A DNA stretch of 64,000 nucleotides from Methylobacterium sp. WL1 (GTDB lineage: Bacteria; Pseudomonadota; Alphaproteobacteria; Rhizobiales; Beijerinckiaceae), in assembly GCF_008000895.1 (NCBI RefSeq), contig NZ_CP042823.1, positions 2,421,001-2,485,000 of the forward strand, in the 5' to 3' direction. A program made the translations under genes and the position numbers. Positions 7,799 to 16,382 of this stretch are shown here, piece after piece; position 1 is the first letter of the stretch, and each line of letters starts with the position of its first letter. The notes under the pieces are model-generated. The model did not search any database. It was given only the letters and a program-made list of their open reading frames with translations, and was not told where the DNA came from.

Positions 7799-9394
7799 AT
7801 GCTCGAGACCCCCGTCTTCTCCGACAGCGCTGTTGCGGCCCCTCACCATCTCGCGGCCTCGGCCGGCCGGACCGTGCTGGCACAGGGCGGCAACGCCATC
7901 GAGGCGATGGTGGCGATGGCGGCCTCGATCGCCGTGGTCTACCCGCACATGAACAGCATCGGCGGCGATGGATTCTGGCTGGTTCGCGAGCGCGGCGGCC
8001 GGGTGCGCGGCATCGAGGCATGCGGGCCGGCCGGGCGCCTCGCGACGATCCAGCGCTACCGTGAAAAGGGCTACGATACGATCCCGTCGCGCGGCCCCGA
8101 CGCCATGGTGACGGTGGCCGGCGCGGTCGGCGGCTGGGACCTCGCTCTGGCGCTGTCCAAGGCGCTCGGCGGCCGCCTGCCCCTGGACGTGTTGCTCGCC
8201 GACGCGATCACCCAGGCCCGCGACGGTGTCCCGGTCTCACCCAGCGAGGAGCGCTACAAGCCGCAACCGGGCGACACCTTGCATGAGGCCCCGAACTTCG
8301 CCGCGACCTTTCTTAACGACGGCAAGCCCTACCGGGCGGGCGAGATCCGCAAGCTCGCGGCCCTCGGGGCGACCCTCGAGCAGCTCGCACATGCCGGGCT
8401 GGACGACTTTTATCGAGGCGATGTCGCCCACGAGATCGGCGCCGACCTGGAACGCCTCGACGCGCCGGTGACCCGGGCCGACCTCAAGGCCTACCAGGCG
8501 GTCGAGCGCAGGCCCTTGGCGATGCGTCGGCGCGACGCCACGCTGTTCAACTTCCCGCCCCCGACCCAGGGGCTCGCGGCCTTGATCATCCTCGGCCTGT
8601 TCGACCGCCTGAATGTCGCCACCCCGGAGAGCACGGCGCATTATCACGGGCTGATCGAGGCGACGAAGCGCGCCTTCGCGATCCGCGACCGGGTGGTGAC
8701 CGATTTCGGCCGCCTGCGGCACGACATGGAGGAGTTCCTGGTGCCGGCTTTCCTCGCCACGGAAGCCGCGCGTATCGACATGAAGCGCGCCGCAACGGTT
8801 CCCTTGCGCGATTCCCCCGGCGACACCGTCTGGATGGGGGCGATCGACCGCGACGGGCTGGCGGTCTCGTACATCCAGTCGGTCTACTGGGAATACGGTT
8901 CCGGGGTGGTTCTGCCGCGCACCGGCATCGACTGGCTCAACCGGGGCGTCTCGTTCTCCCTCGACCCGGACGCCGTGAACCCGCTGGAGCCCGGGCGGCG
9001 CCCGTTCCACACCCTGATCCCGGCGCTGGCCTGTTTCGATGACGGCCGGGTCATGGCCTACGGAGCGATGGGCGGCGACGGCCAACCGCAATTTCAGGCG
9101 CAGATCTTCTGCCGCTACGCCGATTACGGGTTTTCCGTCGCCGATGCGGTCGATGCCCCCCGGCTGCTCTACGGCCGGACCTGGGGCGCGCCCTCGCTCA
9201 GCGTGAAGGTGGAGGATCGGTTCGATCCGGCGATCCTGTCGGCTCTGGAGCGCATGGGCCACCAGATCGAGCCGGTCGGCGTACCCTACAGCGACACGCT
9301 GGGCCATGCCGGCATGCTCGTCCGCCGGGCCCGCGATGGGCGGATCGAGGCGATGCACGACCCGCGTTCCGACGGCGGGGCGTTGGGGTTCTGA
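7799..9394 (+). CDS. Gamma-glutamyltransferase-family N-terminal-nucleophile hydrolase
   Basis: 531 residues. Family members are made as a proenzyme that cuts itself before a threonine to give two subunits; they act on gamma-glutamyl amides such as glutathione, or on acylated beta-lactams. The likely nucleophile is Thr343 (GDTVWMGAIDRDG), followed by AVSYIQS. N-terminal features ASAGRTVLAQGGNAIEAMVAMA and HMNSIGGDGFWLV match the family; the C-terminal half has GAMGGDGQPQFQAQ. Unlike classical periplasmic Ggt there is no signal peptide, so the protein is predicted to be cytoplasmic and its substrate is uncertain. The gene is divergent from the OprB porin gene. Confidence 0.88.
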   Translation: MLETPVFSDSAVAAPHHLAASAGRTVLAQGGNAIEAMVAMAASIAVVYPHMNSIGGDGFWLVRERGGRVRGIEACGPAGRLATIQRYREKGYDTIPSRGPDAMVTVAGAVGGWDLALALSKALGGRLPLDVLLADAITQARDGVPVSPSEERYKPQPGDTLHEAPNFAATFLNDGKPYRAGEIRKLAALGATLEQLAHAGLDDFYRGDVAHEIGADLERLDAPVTRADLKAYQAVERRPLAMRRRDATLFNFPPPTQGLAALIILGLFDRLNVATPESTAHYHGLIEATKRAFAIRDRVVTDFGRLRHDMEEFLVPAFLATEAARIDMKRAATVPLRDSPGDTVWMGAIDRDGLAVSYIQSVYWEYGSGVVLPRTGIDWLNRGVSFSLDPDAVNPLEPGRRPFHTLIPALACFDDGRVMAYGAMGGDGQPQFQAQIFCRYADYGFSVADAVDAPRLLYGRTWGAPSLSVKVEDRFDPAILSALERMGHQIEPVGVPYSDTLGHAGMLVRRARDGRIEAMHDPRSDGGALGF

Positions 9395-9625
9395 ATCGAA
9401 ACCGATCCTGCGGCAGCGAACTGCGACCCGGGATCCAGCACGCGGTGACGCGAAGCGGCCGAGGGTTAGCGCGTCGTTTCGCGATTGGACCGCTCCGCGG
9501 CTCTGGCTCCCGGATCACCGTCCGCTGACATTCCGGGCGGCCCGGAAAAGGGGCGCGCTTCATCCGGGGACGGTGCAGGCCGCCGCAGGCACTCCGACAG
9601 GAAGCCCGTGTGATCGTGCAGGTCG

Positions 9626-10483
9626 TCAGCTTGCCTGGACCAGCCAGCAGGAGGCGCGCAGACTGACGATACCGCCCTCCGCGTGCGGGTGCAGGGCCGC
9701 GGTGACGGCGGCCTCGGCCCGGGCACGCAGATCTGGCTCGGCCTCGCGGAGGAGACGCGCGGTCGGCCCGAGATTGAGCGCGACATGGGCGGCGGCCTCC
9801 GCCGCCTCTGTCTCGCTGGCGCCGCGGCCGAGCACCACGTCCCGGTCGATCGCGTTACAGGTCACGGTCCCGAAACCTGCGCCGCGCAGCAGCGCGACCA
9901 GCCGCTCATGGTCGGCGAAGCGGAACGGACCGGGCGTATCCGGTTGTGGCGGCGGCGGGATCTCGGGCAGGAGCGGCAGCACCGCATCGCGCGGCACCGT
10001 CACCCAAAGGTTCTCCGGCAGCGCCCGCCAGCACAGGAAGGTCAGCCGTCCCTCGGGCTGGAGCATCCGGCGGATGTTGGCGAAGGCCCGGGCCGACTCC
10101 GGAAAGAACATCACGCCGAACCGTGACAAGGCCTGCTGATAGGTTCCGAGAGCGGCGTTCTCCACGTCCGCCTCGACGAACCGGATCGGCGCGGCACCGG
10201 GTGGTTCCGCCTCGGCCCGGTCCTGGGCGACCGCGAGCAGCGGCGCCGAGATGTCCGCGCCGGTCACGCTCCCTTGCGGACCGACCCGGCGGGCGGCCTC
10301 CAGCGTCGTGGTGCCCGAGCCGCAGCCGATATCGAGCACGGATTGCCCGGGCTGGAGCGTCAGGCGCGCGAACAGCGCCTCGGTGAGCGGTGCGAACACC
10401 GCGTCGAGCACCGCCTGATTGCGGGCCCAGCGGGTGCCGACCTCGCCGTTCCAATACTCCGTCTGGGTGATGTCGCCGGCCAT
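9626..10483 (-). CDS. Class I SAM-dependent methyltransferase
   Basis: 285 residues. Motif I VLDIGCGSG (49-57) followed by TTTLEAARRVG is the SAM-binding loop; GADISAPLL is motif post-I, and FVEADVENA and SRFGVMFF are motifs II/III with the usual pattern of methyltransferase type 11/25. The C-terminal half (residues ~160-285) contains a Pro-rich stretch and a cap domain of unknown specificity. The substrate cannot be told. It starts 12 bases after the stop of the OsmC-like gene, so both likely belong to one transcript starting at or after bioF. Confidence 0.88.
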   Translation of the reverse strand: MAGDITQTEYWNGEVGTRWARNQAVLDAVFAPLTEALFARLTLQPGQSVLDIGCGSGTTTLEAARRVGPQGSVTGADISAPLLAVAQDRAEAEPPGAAPIRFVEADVENAALGTYQQALSRFGVMFFPESARAFANIRRMLQPEGRLTFLCWRALPENLWVTVPRDAVLPLLPEIPPPPQPDTPGPFRFADHERLVALLRGAGFGTVTCNAIDRDVVLGRGASETEAAEAAAHVALNLGPTARLLREAEPDLRARAEAAVTAALHPHAEGGIVSLRASCWLVQAS

Positions 10484-10495
10484 CGTCGTGTTCCC

Positions 10496-11005
10496 TCAGG
10501 CCGACGTGACGGCGACCGACAGCGCGGGTTTGTGGTTCAGGGTCTGGAACACGACGCAGTAGCGCTCGGTCAGCTTGAGCAGGTCTGCGAGTTTGTCCTC
10601 CGAGGCGTCGGTATCCAGAGTGAAGAACAGCCGGATGCTGCGAAAGCCCACAGGCGCTTCCTTGTCGACGCCGAGCGTTCCGCGAAAATCGAGGTCGCCC
10701 TCCGCACTCACCGTGCCGGAGCGCAGCGGAATCGCGAGCGCTGTCGCCACTGCCTTGAGGGTCACGCCCGCGCACGCGACCAGCGCTTCGAGCAGCATGT
10801 CCCCGGAGCACAGTTCGAGGCCGGAGCCGCCGGTCGCCGGGTGGAGCCCGGCTTCCGCGATGGCGCGGCCGGTCTCGACCTTGCAGGCGATCTTGGTGTC
10901 GTCGAGGGTACCCCGTGCCTTCAGGGTGATCACCGCCGAATCCGGCGCCGTGCGGTACTGGTCCTTGATCGGAGCCTGGAGGGCTCGCAGAGCGGTGGCG
11001 TCCAT
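10496..11005 (-). CDS. OsmC-family thiol protein
   Basis: 169 residues. OsmC/Ohr proteins reduce organic hydroperoxides with two reactive cysteines. Here they would be Cys78 in LLEALVACAG and Cys150 in LTERYCVVFQTL, the expected spacing and context for the family. An additional Cys66 lies in GLELCSGDMLLEALV. The presence of LRSGTVSAEGDLDFRGTLGVD and LFFTLDTDAS matches the OsmC fold. The gene lies 79 bases downstream of bioF on the same strand and 12 bases before the methyltransferase. Whether it is a true peroxidase or another OsmC subgroup is open. Confidence 0.88.
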   Translation of the reverse strand: MDATALRALQAPIKDQYRTAPDSAVITLKARGTLDDTKIACKVETGRAIAEAGLHPATGGSGLELCSGDMLLEALVACAGVTLKAVATALAIPLRSGTVSAEGDLDFRGTLGVDKEAPVGFRSIRLFFTLDTDASEDKLADLLKLTERYCVVFQTLNHKPALSVAVTSA

Positions 11006-11084
11006 GGCGTCGTCCTCAGGGTTGATCTGTGCCGGCCGGCTCCTCTTGTGCGGGAGCGTCGGCGACGAGGTATAGGGTCGGCGC

Positions 11085-12218
11085 TCAGGGACGGGAAGCG
11101 CGGCCGGTCAGCGCCGCTACCGCGTCGGCCAGGGCGTCGACCTGCGCATCCGTGTGGGCCGCCGAGAACGCGACCCGCAGCCGCGCGGTCCCGGCCGGTA
11201 CGGTCGGGGGGCGGATGGCCACGACCAGGAAGCCGGCAGCCTCCAGGGCCGTAGAGATTTCGAGCGCCGCCTGCGCGTCGCCGACCAGGACCGGCACCAC
11301 GGCGCTCTCGGCTTCGGGCAAGCCGAGGCGGGCGGTGAAGCGTTGGGCCAGCGCCAGCGGCCGGGCGCGCCGGGCCGGTTCCTCCTCCAGGATCGCCAGC
11401 GCTTCCAGGGCTGCAGCGGCCGAGGCCGGGGGTAGGCCGGTGGTGTAGACGAAGCTCCGGGCGCGGCTCGTCATCAGGTCGATCACCGGCCGCGAGGCGC
11501 AGAGATAGCCGCCGTAAGAGCCGAGCGCCTTCGACAGCGTGCCCATTTCCAGCGGTGCCCGCGGCCCGTCCTCGACCACCCCGATCCCGTGGGCGTCGTC
11601 GACCAGCGTCCAGGCGTCGAAGGCTTCCGCGACACCCAGCAGATCGCCGAGCGGCGCCCGGTCGCCATCCATGCTGAACACCCGCTCGGTCAAGACGAGG
11701 GCGCGGGCGTGGTGCGGGCGGTGCGCCGCGAGCTTGTCCGCGAGGTCGGCCGGATCGTTGTGTCGAAAGGTCAGCACTGCGGCGCCCGACAGCCGCGCCC
11801 CCGCCCACATGCAGGCATGGGAGAGTTCATCAAGCACCACGACGTCGCCGCGCCCGGCCAGCGCCGGGGTGATGCCGAGATTGGCGAGATAGCCGCTGCC
11901 GAACACCAGGGCGGCTTCGGCGCCCTTGTGGCGGGCGAGTCCCTCTTCCAGGGCGCCCAGATAGGGATGGTCGCCGGTGACGAGGCGCGAGCCACCCGCC
12001 CCGGCCCCATAGCGGCCGGCCGCCTCTTGCGCGGCGGCGATCACCCGCGGGTGATGCGACAGTCCGAGATAGTCGTTGCATGAGAACGAGACGAGCGCCC
12101 TGCCCCGGCGCGACGCCGCGGCTCCGGTGCCGCGCTTGGTTGGCGTGAGCCGCCGCCGCAGGCTGCCGGCTTCCAGCGCGTCGAGTTTGGTGCGGGCGAA
12201 GGCGTCGAGGCTGTCCAT
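11085..12218 (-). CDS. bioF: 8-amino-7-oxononanoate synthase
   Basis: 377 residues from the ATG at 12218 (MDSLDAFARTKLDAL); the open frame upstream of it is not BioF-like. BioF condenses pimeloyl-ACP (or -CoA) with L-alanine, using pyridoxal phosphate, in biotin synthesis. Visible: SCNDYLGLSHHPRV, GAGAGGSRLVTG, DELSHACMWAG, DDAHGIGV, and the PLP lysine Lys230 in TLSKALGSYGG. It is divergent from bioA with 241 bases between starts, in which I see no TTATNNATAA-like BioR operator. No bioB, bioD or bioC is in the window, so the biotin pathway is split. Glycine C-acetyltransferase is a related alternative, but the bioA neighbour favours BioF. Confidence 0.93.
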   Translation of the reverse strand: MDSLDAFARTKLDALEAGSLRRRLTPTKRGTGAAASRRGRALVSFSCNDYLGLSHHPRVIAAAQEAAGRYGAGAGGSRLVTGDHPYLGALEEGLARHKGAEAALVFGSGYLANLGITPALAGRGDVVVLDELSHACMWAGARLSGAAVLTFRHNDPADLADKLAAHRPHHARALVLTERVFSMDGDRAPLGDLLGVAEAFDAWTLVDDAHGIGVVEDGPRAPLEMGTLSKALGSYGGYLCASRPVIDLMTSRARSFVYTTGLPPASAAAALEALAILEEEPARRARPLALAQRFTARLGLPEAESAVVPVLVGDAQAALEISTALEAAGFLVVAIRPPTVPAGTARLRVAFSAAHTDAQVDALADAVAALTGRASRP

Positions 12219-12459
12219 CAGGTGCGTGATGGGGCCGCGGGGGCGGTGGATGTCAAGGTGGCGACCGGCGCGGAGCTGCGGAAGTTGCGCGTGGGGTACT
12301 CGGAGCGCCCCGGCGTGGCGTCCCTCGTCGGCACAGAACAAATACTAATCGCGATTCGCCTGTCTTACCGCCGCCGGCGGACATAGCGGCTTCAGTCCGT
12401 TCACACGCCGGATCGCGCGTCTGCTTGACCACTCCGGCCTTGCCGCCCATCCCTCCGCC

Positions 12460-13728
12460 ATGACGTCCGATCGACCGTTGAAACAGACTCTCTGGCGCCC
12501 CTATACGCAGATGGGCGTGGCCGCTCCGCCCCTGGAGGCGGTGGCGACGCATGGCAGCCGCATCGTGCTGGCCGATGGCCGCGAGCTGGTAGATGGGATC
12601 GCGTCCTGGTGGACGGCCGTGCATGGCTACAACCATCCCCACATCGCCCGGTCCGTGGCCGACCAGCTGGCGCGGATGCCGCACGTGATGTTCGGCGGCC
12701 TGACCCATGCCCCGGCGGAGCGGCTGGCGTCACGGCTCTCCGCGCTGTTGCCAGGGGATCTCGACCACGTGTTCCTGAGCGATTCGGGCTCGGTCGCCGT
12801 CGAGGTCGCGTTGAAGATGTCCGCCCAAATGTGGCTCAATCGCGGGGTGAGCGGCCGGACGAAAGTGCTGGCCTTCCGGGGCGGCTATCACGGCGACACG
12901 ATGGGCGCGATGTCGGTCTGCGACCCCGAGGAGGGCATGCATCGCCGCTTCGGCGCCTACCTGCCCAGCCAGGTGTTCTGTGACCTGCCGCGGAGCCTGG
13001 CCGAGACGGAGGCGCTGGATGCGGCTCTGGCCGCCCACCGCGAGACGCTGGTAGCCGTGATCGTCGAACCCCTCGTCCAGGGTGCGGGTGGGATGGTCCT
13101 GCACCCGCCGGAGGTGCTGGCGACCGTCGCCCGCCTCGCTCGCCGGCACGGCCTGCCGTTGATCGCCGACGAGATCTTCACCGGATTCGGGCGCACCGGC
13201 AGCCTGTTCGCCTGCGAGCAGGCCGGGATCGTGCCGGACATCCTGTGCCTGTCGAAGGCCCTCACCGGCGGCACCATGGCGCTGGCGGCCACGGTCGCCC
13301 GGACGGAGGTGTTCGAGGCGTTCTGGTCCGAGAATCCGGCGGCAGCGTTGATGCACGGCCCGACCTTCATGGCCAATCCGCTGGCCTGCGCGGCGGCCAA
13401 TGCCAGCCTCGACCTGTTCGCGACCGAGCCGCGCCTCGAACAGGCCGGTGCCATCGCCCGCCGGCTCGCGGATGGGCTGTCCGGCCTGAAGGGACTGCCC
13501 GGCGTGGCGGATGTCCGGGTCCTGGGTGCCCTCGGGGCGGTGCAGTTCACCGCGCCGCCCGACCTCGCCGCCCTCAAGGCGGGCTTCCTCGACCGGGATG
13601 TCTGGGTGCGGCCGTTCGGCGACATCGTCTATCTCACCCCCGCCCTGACCATTCCGGACGCCGATCTCGACCGACTGATCGAGGCCGTCGTCGGCGTCGT
13701 CTCCGAGCGGGCCGCGGCGCTCGCCTGA
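12460..13728 (+). CDS. bioA: Adenosylmethionine-8-amino-7-oxononanoate aminotransferase
   Basis: 422 residues. BioA transfers an amino group from S-adenosylmethionine to 7-keto-8-aminopelargonate to give 7,8-diaminopelargonate, the step after BioF. Family marks: LWRPYTQM near the N-terminus, the ASWWTAVHGYNHP segment (48-60) typical of BioA, FLSDSGSVAVEVALKM, RGGYHGDTMGAMSVCDP, LIADEIFTGFGRTG with Asp237, and the PLP lysine Lys266 in CLSKALTGG. Full length. Divergent from bioF; a shared control region is likely. Confidence 0.96.
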   Translation: MTSDRPLKQTLWRPYTQMGVAAPPLEAVATHGSRIVLADGRELVDGIASWWTAVHGYNHPHIARSVADQLARMPHVMFGGLTHAPAERLASRLSALLPGDLDHVFLSDSGSVAVEVALKMSAQMWLNRGVSGRTKVLAFRGGYHGDTMGAMSVCDPEEGMHRRFGAYLPSQVFCDLPRSLAETEALDAALAAHRETLVAVIVEPLVQGAGGMVLHPPEVLATVARLARRHGLPLIADEIFTGFGRTGSLFACEQAGIVPDILCLSKALTGGTMALAATVARTEVFEAFWSENPAAALMHGPTFMANPLACAAANASLDLFATEPRLEQAGAIARRLADGLSGLKGLPGVADVRVLGALGAVQFTAPPDLAALKAGFLDRDVWVRPFGDIVYLTPALTIPDADLDRLIEAVVGVVSERAAALA

Positions 13729-13860
13729 GCGCATCCGCCACACGATCCCGCGAGCCGTCGCCACGCCGCCCTGCAACCTGGAACCGTTTCTGCCGTTGGC
13801 TCACCGCTGACAACGCGTGCGGCGGCCCTCGCGGTCGGACGCTGCCGGAGGGAGTACACA

Positions 13861-14250
13861 GTGGCGAGCGAGCAGACGGTTTCGGGCGGCGATCGGCCGG
13901 TGATCCTCCTCGTCGAGGACGAGGCGCTGACGATCATGGACCTCGGGGACGTGCTGGAGGATGGCGGTTACGACACGGTGCAATGTGCCTCCGCCGAGCG
14001 GGCGCTCAGCATCCTGCAGGCGCGGCCTGACATCTGTGGCCTGGTGACGGACGTCCAGCTCTCGGGAAAGACCGACGGCTTCGACCTGGCGAGCGCGGTG
14101 GCTGAGGCCCGCCCGCAACTGCCGATTCTCATCGTGTCCGGGCGGGCCGCGCCCGATCCGGCCCGGATGCCCGCCCATGCCGACTTCATCGCCCGTCCGT
14201 GCACGGGCGAGGACATCCTTGACCGGCTGAAGCGCTTGATGCCCTGTTGA
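13861..14250 (+). CDS. Stand-alone response-regulator receiver protein
   Basis: 129 residues from a GTG start with a strong GGAGGGAG eight bases upstream. One receiver domain and no output domain. The acidic pocket is E19-D20-E21 (VEDEA), the phospho-acceptor is Asp64 (LVTDVQLSG), and the switch residue is Ser93 (LIVSGR). The conserved lysine of the KP motif is replaced: the sequence reads DFIARPCTGEDIL, with Arg112 where Lys is expected. Such single-domain regulators in this group often end in phosphorelays or regulate histidine kinases. No kinase gene lies next to it; the MarR gene follows after 85 bases. Confidence 0.88.
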   Translation: MASEQTVSGGDRPVILLVEDEALTIMDLGDVLEDGGYDTVQCASAERALSILQARPDICGLVTDVQLSGKTDGFDLASAVAEARPQLPILIVSGRAAPDPARMPAHADFIARPCTGEDILDRLKRLMPC

Positions 14251-14335
14251 GTGCAGGGCGTTTTCGGCCCCCGTCATCGCACCGTCACCCGCGCGCGCCA
14301 CAGGAAGCCGGGCGGCCTTGGGACGGGAGTGGACG

Positions 14336-14968
14336 GTGCAGGTTCAGGATGGTCCGGCGGCCGCCGGCATAGATGCGGGCGCTCCGGTGGGCGACAAGCA
14401 GAAACGTGAGCGCGAGACCAAGGACGCGGGTGCGTCCGAAGGTTCGTCCAAGAAGATGCGGCCACCTGGCGTGCGCAGCGTCGGCTGGGCCCTGGTGCAG
14501 GCCGCGCGCCTGCACCGCGCGCGCACCGGTGACCGGCTGGCCAAGCTCGGCCTGTTCGCCGGGCAGGAACAGGTGGTCCAGGCGCTCGCCGCCGCCGGCA
14601 CCATGACGATGGGCGACCTCGCCGCCCTCCTGCGGGTCCGCCCGCCGACCGCGTCCAAGACGGTCACCCGGCTCGCGGCTCTCGGCATCGTGGAGCGCCG
14701 GACCGAATCGGGTGACGGCCGCGTCGTGCGGGTGCAACTCACCGAGGCCGGCTTGGCGAAGGCCGAGGCCATCGAGCGGATCCAGGAGGATGTCGAGGCC
14801 GAGCTGCTCGACCATCTCGACAAGACCGACCGGCGCCGCCTCCGCAAGCTCCTCCGCAAGGCCGCCCGCGGCCTCGCCGAGGCGGCCGGCGCCTCCGGCC
14901 AGCTCACCGATGTCGACGCGGAGATCGATGCAGAGGCCGAAGACGAGGTCGAGGCGATCCCGGTCTGA
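14336..14968 (+). CDS. MarR-family winged-helix regulator
   Basis: 210 residues from GTG 14336, which has GGGAG seven to eight bases upstream; a TTG at 14318 would add six residues. The first ~45 residues are charged and probably disordered. The winged helix-turn-helix is at about residues 80-130: FAGQEQVVQALAAAG, TMTMGDLAALLRVRPP, TASKTVTRLAALGIVERR, ESGDGRVVRVQLTEAG, i.e. helix-turn-helix plus wing as in MarR. The C-terminus has a dimerisation helix and an acidic tail (DAEIDAEAEDEVEAIPV). The ligand and targets are unknown. The stop is 12 bases from the stop of the convergent COG0523 GTPase gene. Confidence 0.88.
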   Translation: MQVQDGPAAAGIDAGAPVGDKQKRERETKDAGASEGSSKKMRPPGVRSVGWALVQAARLHRARTGDRLAKLGLFAGQEQVVQALAAAGTMTMGDLAALLRVRPPTASKTVTRLAALGIVERRTESGDGRVVRVQLTEAGLAKAEAIERIQEDVEAELLDHLDKTDRRRLRKLLRKAARGLAEAAGASGQLTDVDAEIDAEAEDEVEAIPV

Positions 14969-14980
14969 CGGGCTGCCGGC

Positions 14981-16198
14981 TCAGGCTGCCCGGCGCCAGG
15001 CCGGGAACGGGTCCGGCAAGTCGCGATAGGCTTTGGGGTCAAACGTCTTCGCGTCGTCGGTCGCCACGAGGCACGCATCCAGGGCTTCGGTGAGTGCGTC
15101 CCGGTCCATCCCGGTGCCGATGAACACCAATTCCTGGCGCCGGTCGCCCCAGATCTCGCTCCAGACCGCGTCGAGGCGCTCCCGGAACTCGGGCGCTTCC
15201 GGCCAGCGTCGGCGCGGCACTGCCGACCACCAGAAGCCCATGGCCGAGACCCGCGCCACAGCGCCGGCCAGCGAGAAATCCCCGACCCAGTCCGGCCGCG
15301 TCGCCAGCCAGAAATGGCCCTTGGCCCGGATCAGCCCCGGCCAGGTTTCGTTGACAAAAGCGTTGAAGCGCTGCGGATCGAACGGCCGCCGCGCTCGGTA
15401 GACGAAGGACGTGATCCCGTATTCCTCGGTTTCTGGCACGTGCTCGTGCGCGCCGTACAGCGCCTTGAACCAGAGCGGATGCTGTTGCGCCTTCTCCTCC
15501 TCGAACAGCCCGGTATCGAGGATCGCGTCGAGGGGTGCGCGCCCGTAATCAATTTCAAGGATGCGCGCATCCGCGTTCAGCCCGCGCACCACCGAGCGGA
15601 CCAGGGCCAGGTGCGCGTCCGAGACGTCATGCGCCTTGTTGATCACCACCACGTCGGCGAATTCGATCTGCTCCACCAGCAGGTCCACGAGCGTGCGGGT
15701 ATCCTCCGCCCCCGCCGTTTCGCCGCGCTCGCGCAGGAACGCGGCCGAGCCGTAATCCTTCAGCAGGTTCACGGCATCGACCACCGTCACCATCGTGTCG
15801 AGGCGGGCGACGTCCGAGAGCGCGCGCCCGGCCTCGTCCCGGAACGCGAAGGTCGAAGCGATCGGCAGCGGCTCGGCAATCCCGGTGCCTTCGATCAGCA
15901 GGTAGTCGAATCGTCCCGCCTCGGACAGGCGCCGGACTTCGTCCAGCAAGTCGTCGCGCAGGGTGCAGCAGATGCAGCCGTTGGTCATCTCGACCAGGGT
16001 CTCGTCGGTTCGAGACAGGCCGGCGCCACCGGTCCGCACGAGGTTGGCGTCGATGTTCACCTCGCTCATGTCGTTGACGATGACGGCGACCCGCCGGCCG
16101 TCGCGATTGTTGAGCACGTGATTGAGCAGCGTCGTTTTGCCGGCTCCCAGAAAGCCGGAGAGAACGGTGACGGGAAGGCGTCGATGGAGTTTGGTCAT
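14981..16198 (-). CDS. COG0523 (CobW/ZigA-type) metallochaperone GTPase
   Basis: 405 residues. Walker A GFLGAGKT (15-22), the metal-binding CICC motif (75-78, [11 protein letters not shown]), Walker B-like LLIEGTG, and the guanine-specificity motif NKAHD. The C-terminal CobW_C domain carries [18 protein letters not shown] and RRPFDPQRF, the form seen in zinc-responsive members (ZigA, YciC/ZagA, ZNG1) that hand Zn2+ to client enzymes when zinc is short. It diverges from a ZnuD-like receptor gene, and the 184 bases between them carry three Zur-like sites, one only 11 bases from this start. Zinc specificity is inferred from subfamily marks and context, not proven. Confidence 0.9.
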   Translation of the reverse strand: MTKLHRRLPVTVLSGFLGAGKTTLLNHVLNNRDGRRVAVIVNDMSEVNIDANLVRTGGAGLSRTDETLVEMTNGCICCTLRDDLLDEVRRLSEAGRFDYLLIEGTGIAEPLPIASTFAFRDEAGRALSDVARLDTMVTVVDAVNLLKDYGSAAFLRERGETAGAEDTRTLVDLLVEQIEFADVVVINKAHDVSDAHLALVRSVVRGLNADARILEIDYGRAPLDAILDTGLFEEEKAQQHPLWFKALYGAHEHVPETEEYGITSFVYRARRPFDPQRFNAFVNETWPGLIRAKGHFWLATRPDWVGDFSLAGAVARVSAMGFWWSAVPRRRWPEAPEFRERLDAVWSEIWGDRRQELVFIGTGMDRDALTEALDACLVATDDAKTFDPKAYRDLPDPFPAWRRAA

Positions 16199-16209
16199 GT
16201 CATGAGAAA

Positions 16210-16223
16210 AACGTTATAACATT
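16210..16223. promoter_or_regulatory. Zur-like operator 1
   Basis: AACGTTATAACATT, a near-perfect palindrome (12 of 14 positions match its own reverse complement), centred on GTTATAAC. It ends 11 bases before the start codon of the COG0523 GTPase. The TGTTATAAC-type core resembles known Zur boxes of proteobacteria. Zur itself is not in the window. Confidence 0.65.
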
Positions 16224-16278
16224 GCATTATCAACCTTCGGCACGCCGTCCCGTCGAAGCCCACCGTTCTGGGTGTTGT

Positions 16279-16292
16279 AACGATGTAACGTT
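16279..16292. promoter_or_regulatory. Zur-like operator 2
   Basis: AACGATGTAACGTT in the middle of the divergent intergenic region. It matches operator 3 in 11 of 14 positions and operator 1 (reverse strand) in 11 of 14. An extra GTTGTAAC half-site overlaps its left edge. Confidence 0.55.
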
Positions 16293-16356
16293 TCCAAACG
16301 ATCACGAGAAGCCGCATGATCGGCCCTTGCATCGATCCGCTCCGAGGCCTGAATGA

Positions 16357-16370
16357 AACGATATAACACT
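16357..16370. promoter_or_regulatory. Zur-like operator 3
   Basis: AACGATATAACACT, preceded by GAA. It ends 12 bases before the ATG of the TonB-dependent receptor, mirroring the position of operator 1 in front of the GTPase. Repressor binding here would cover the transcription and translation start. Confidence 0.6.
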
Positions 16371-16382
16371 GTGTGAGTTTCG

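Noticed and set aside
12219..12459. Possible BioR operator between bioF and bioA
   Set aside because: No TTATNNATAA-type palindrome was found in this divergent region.
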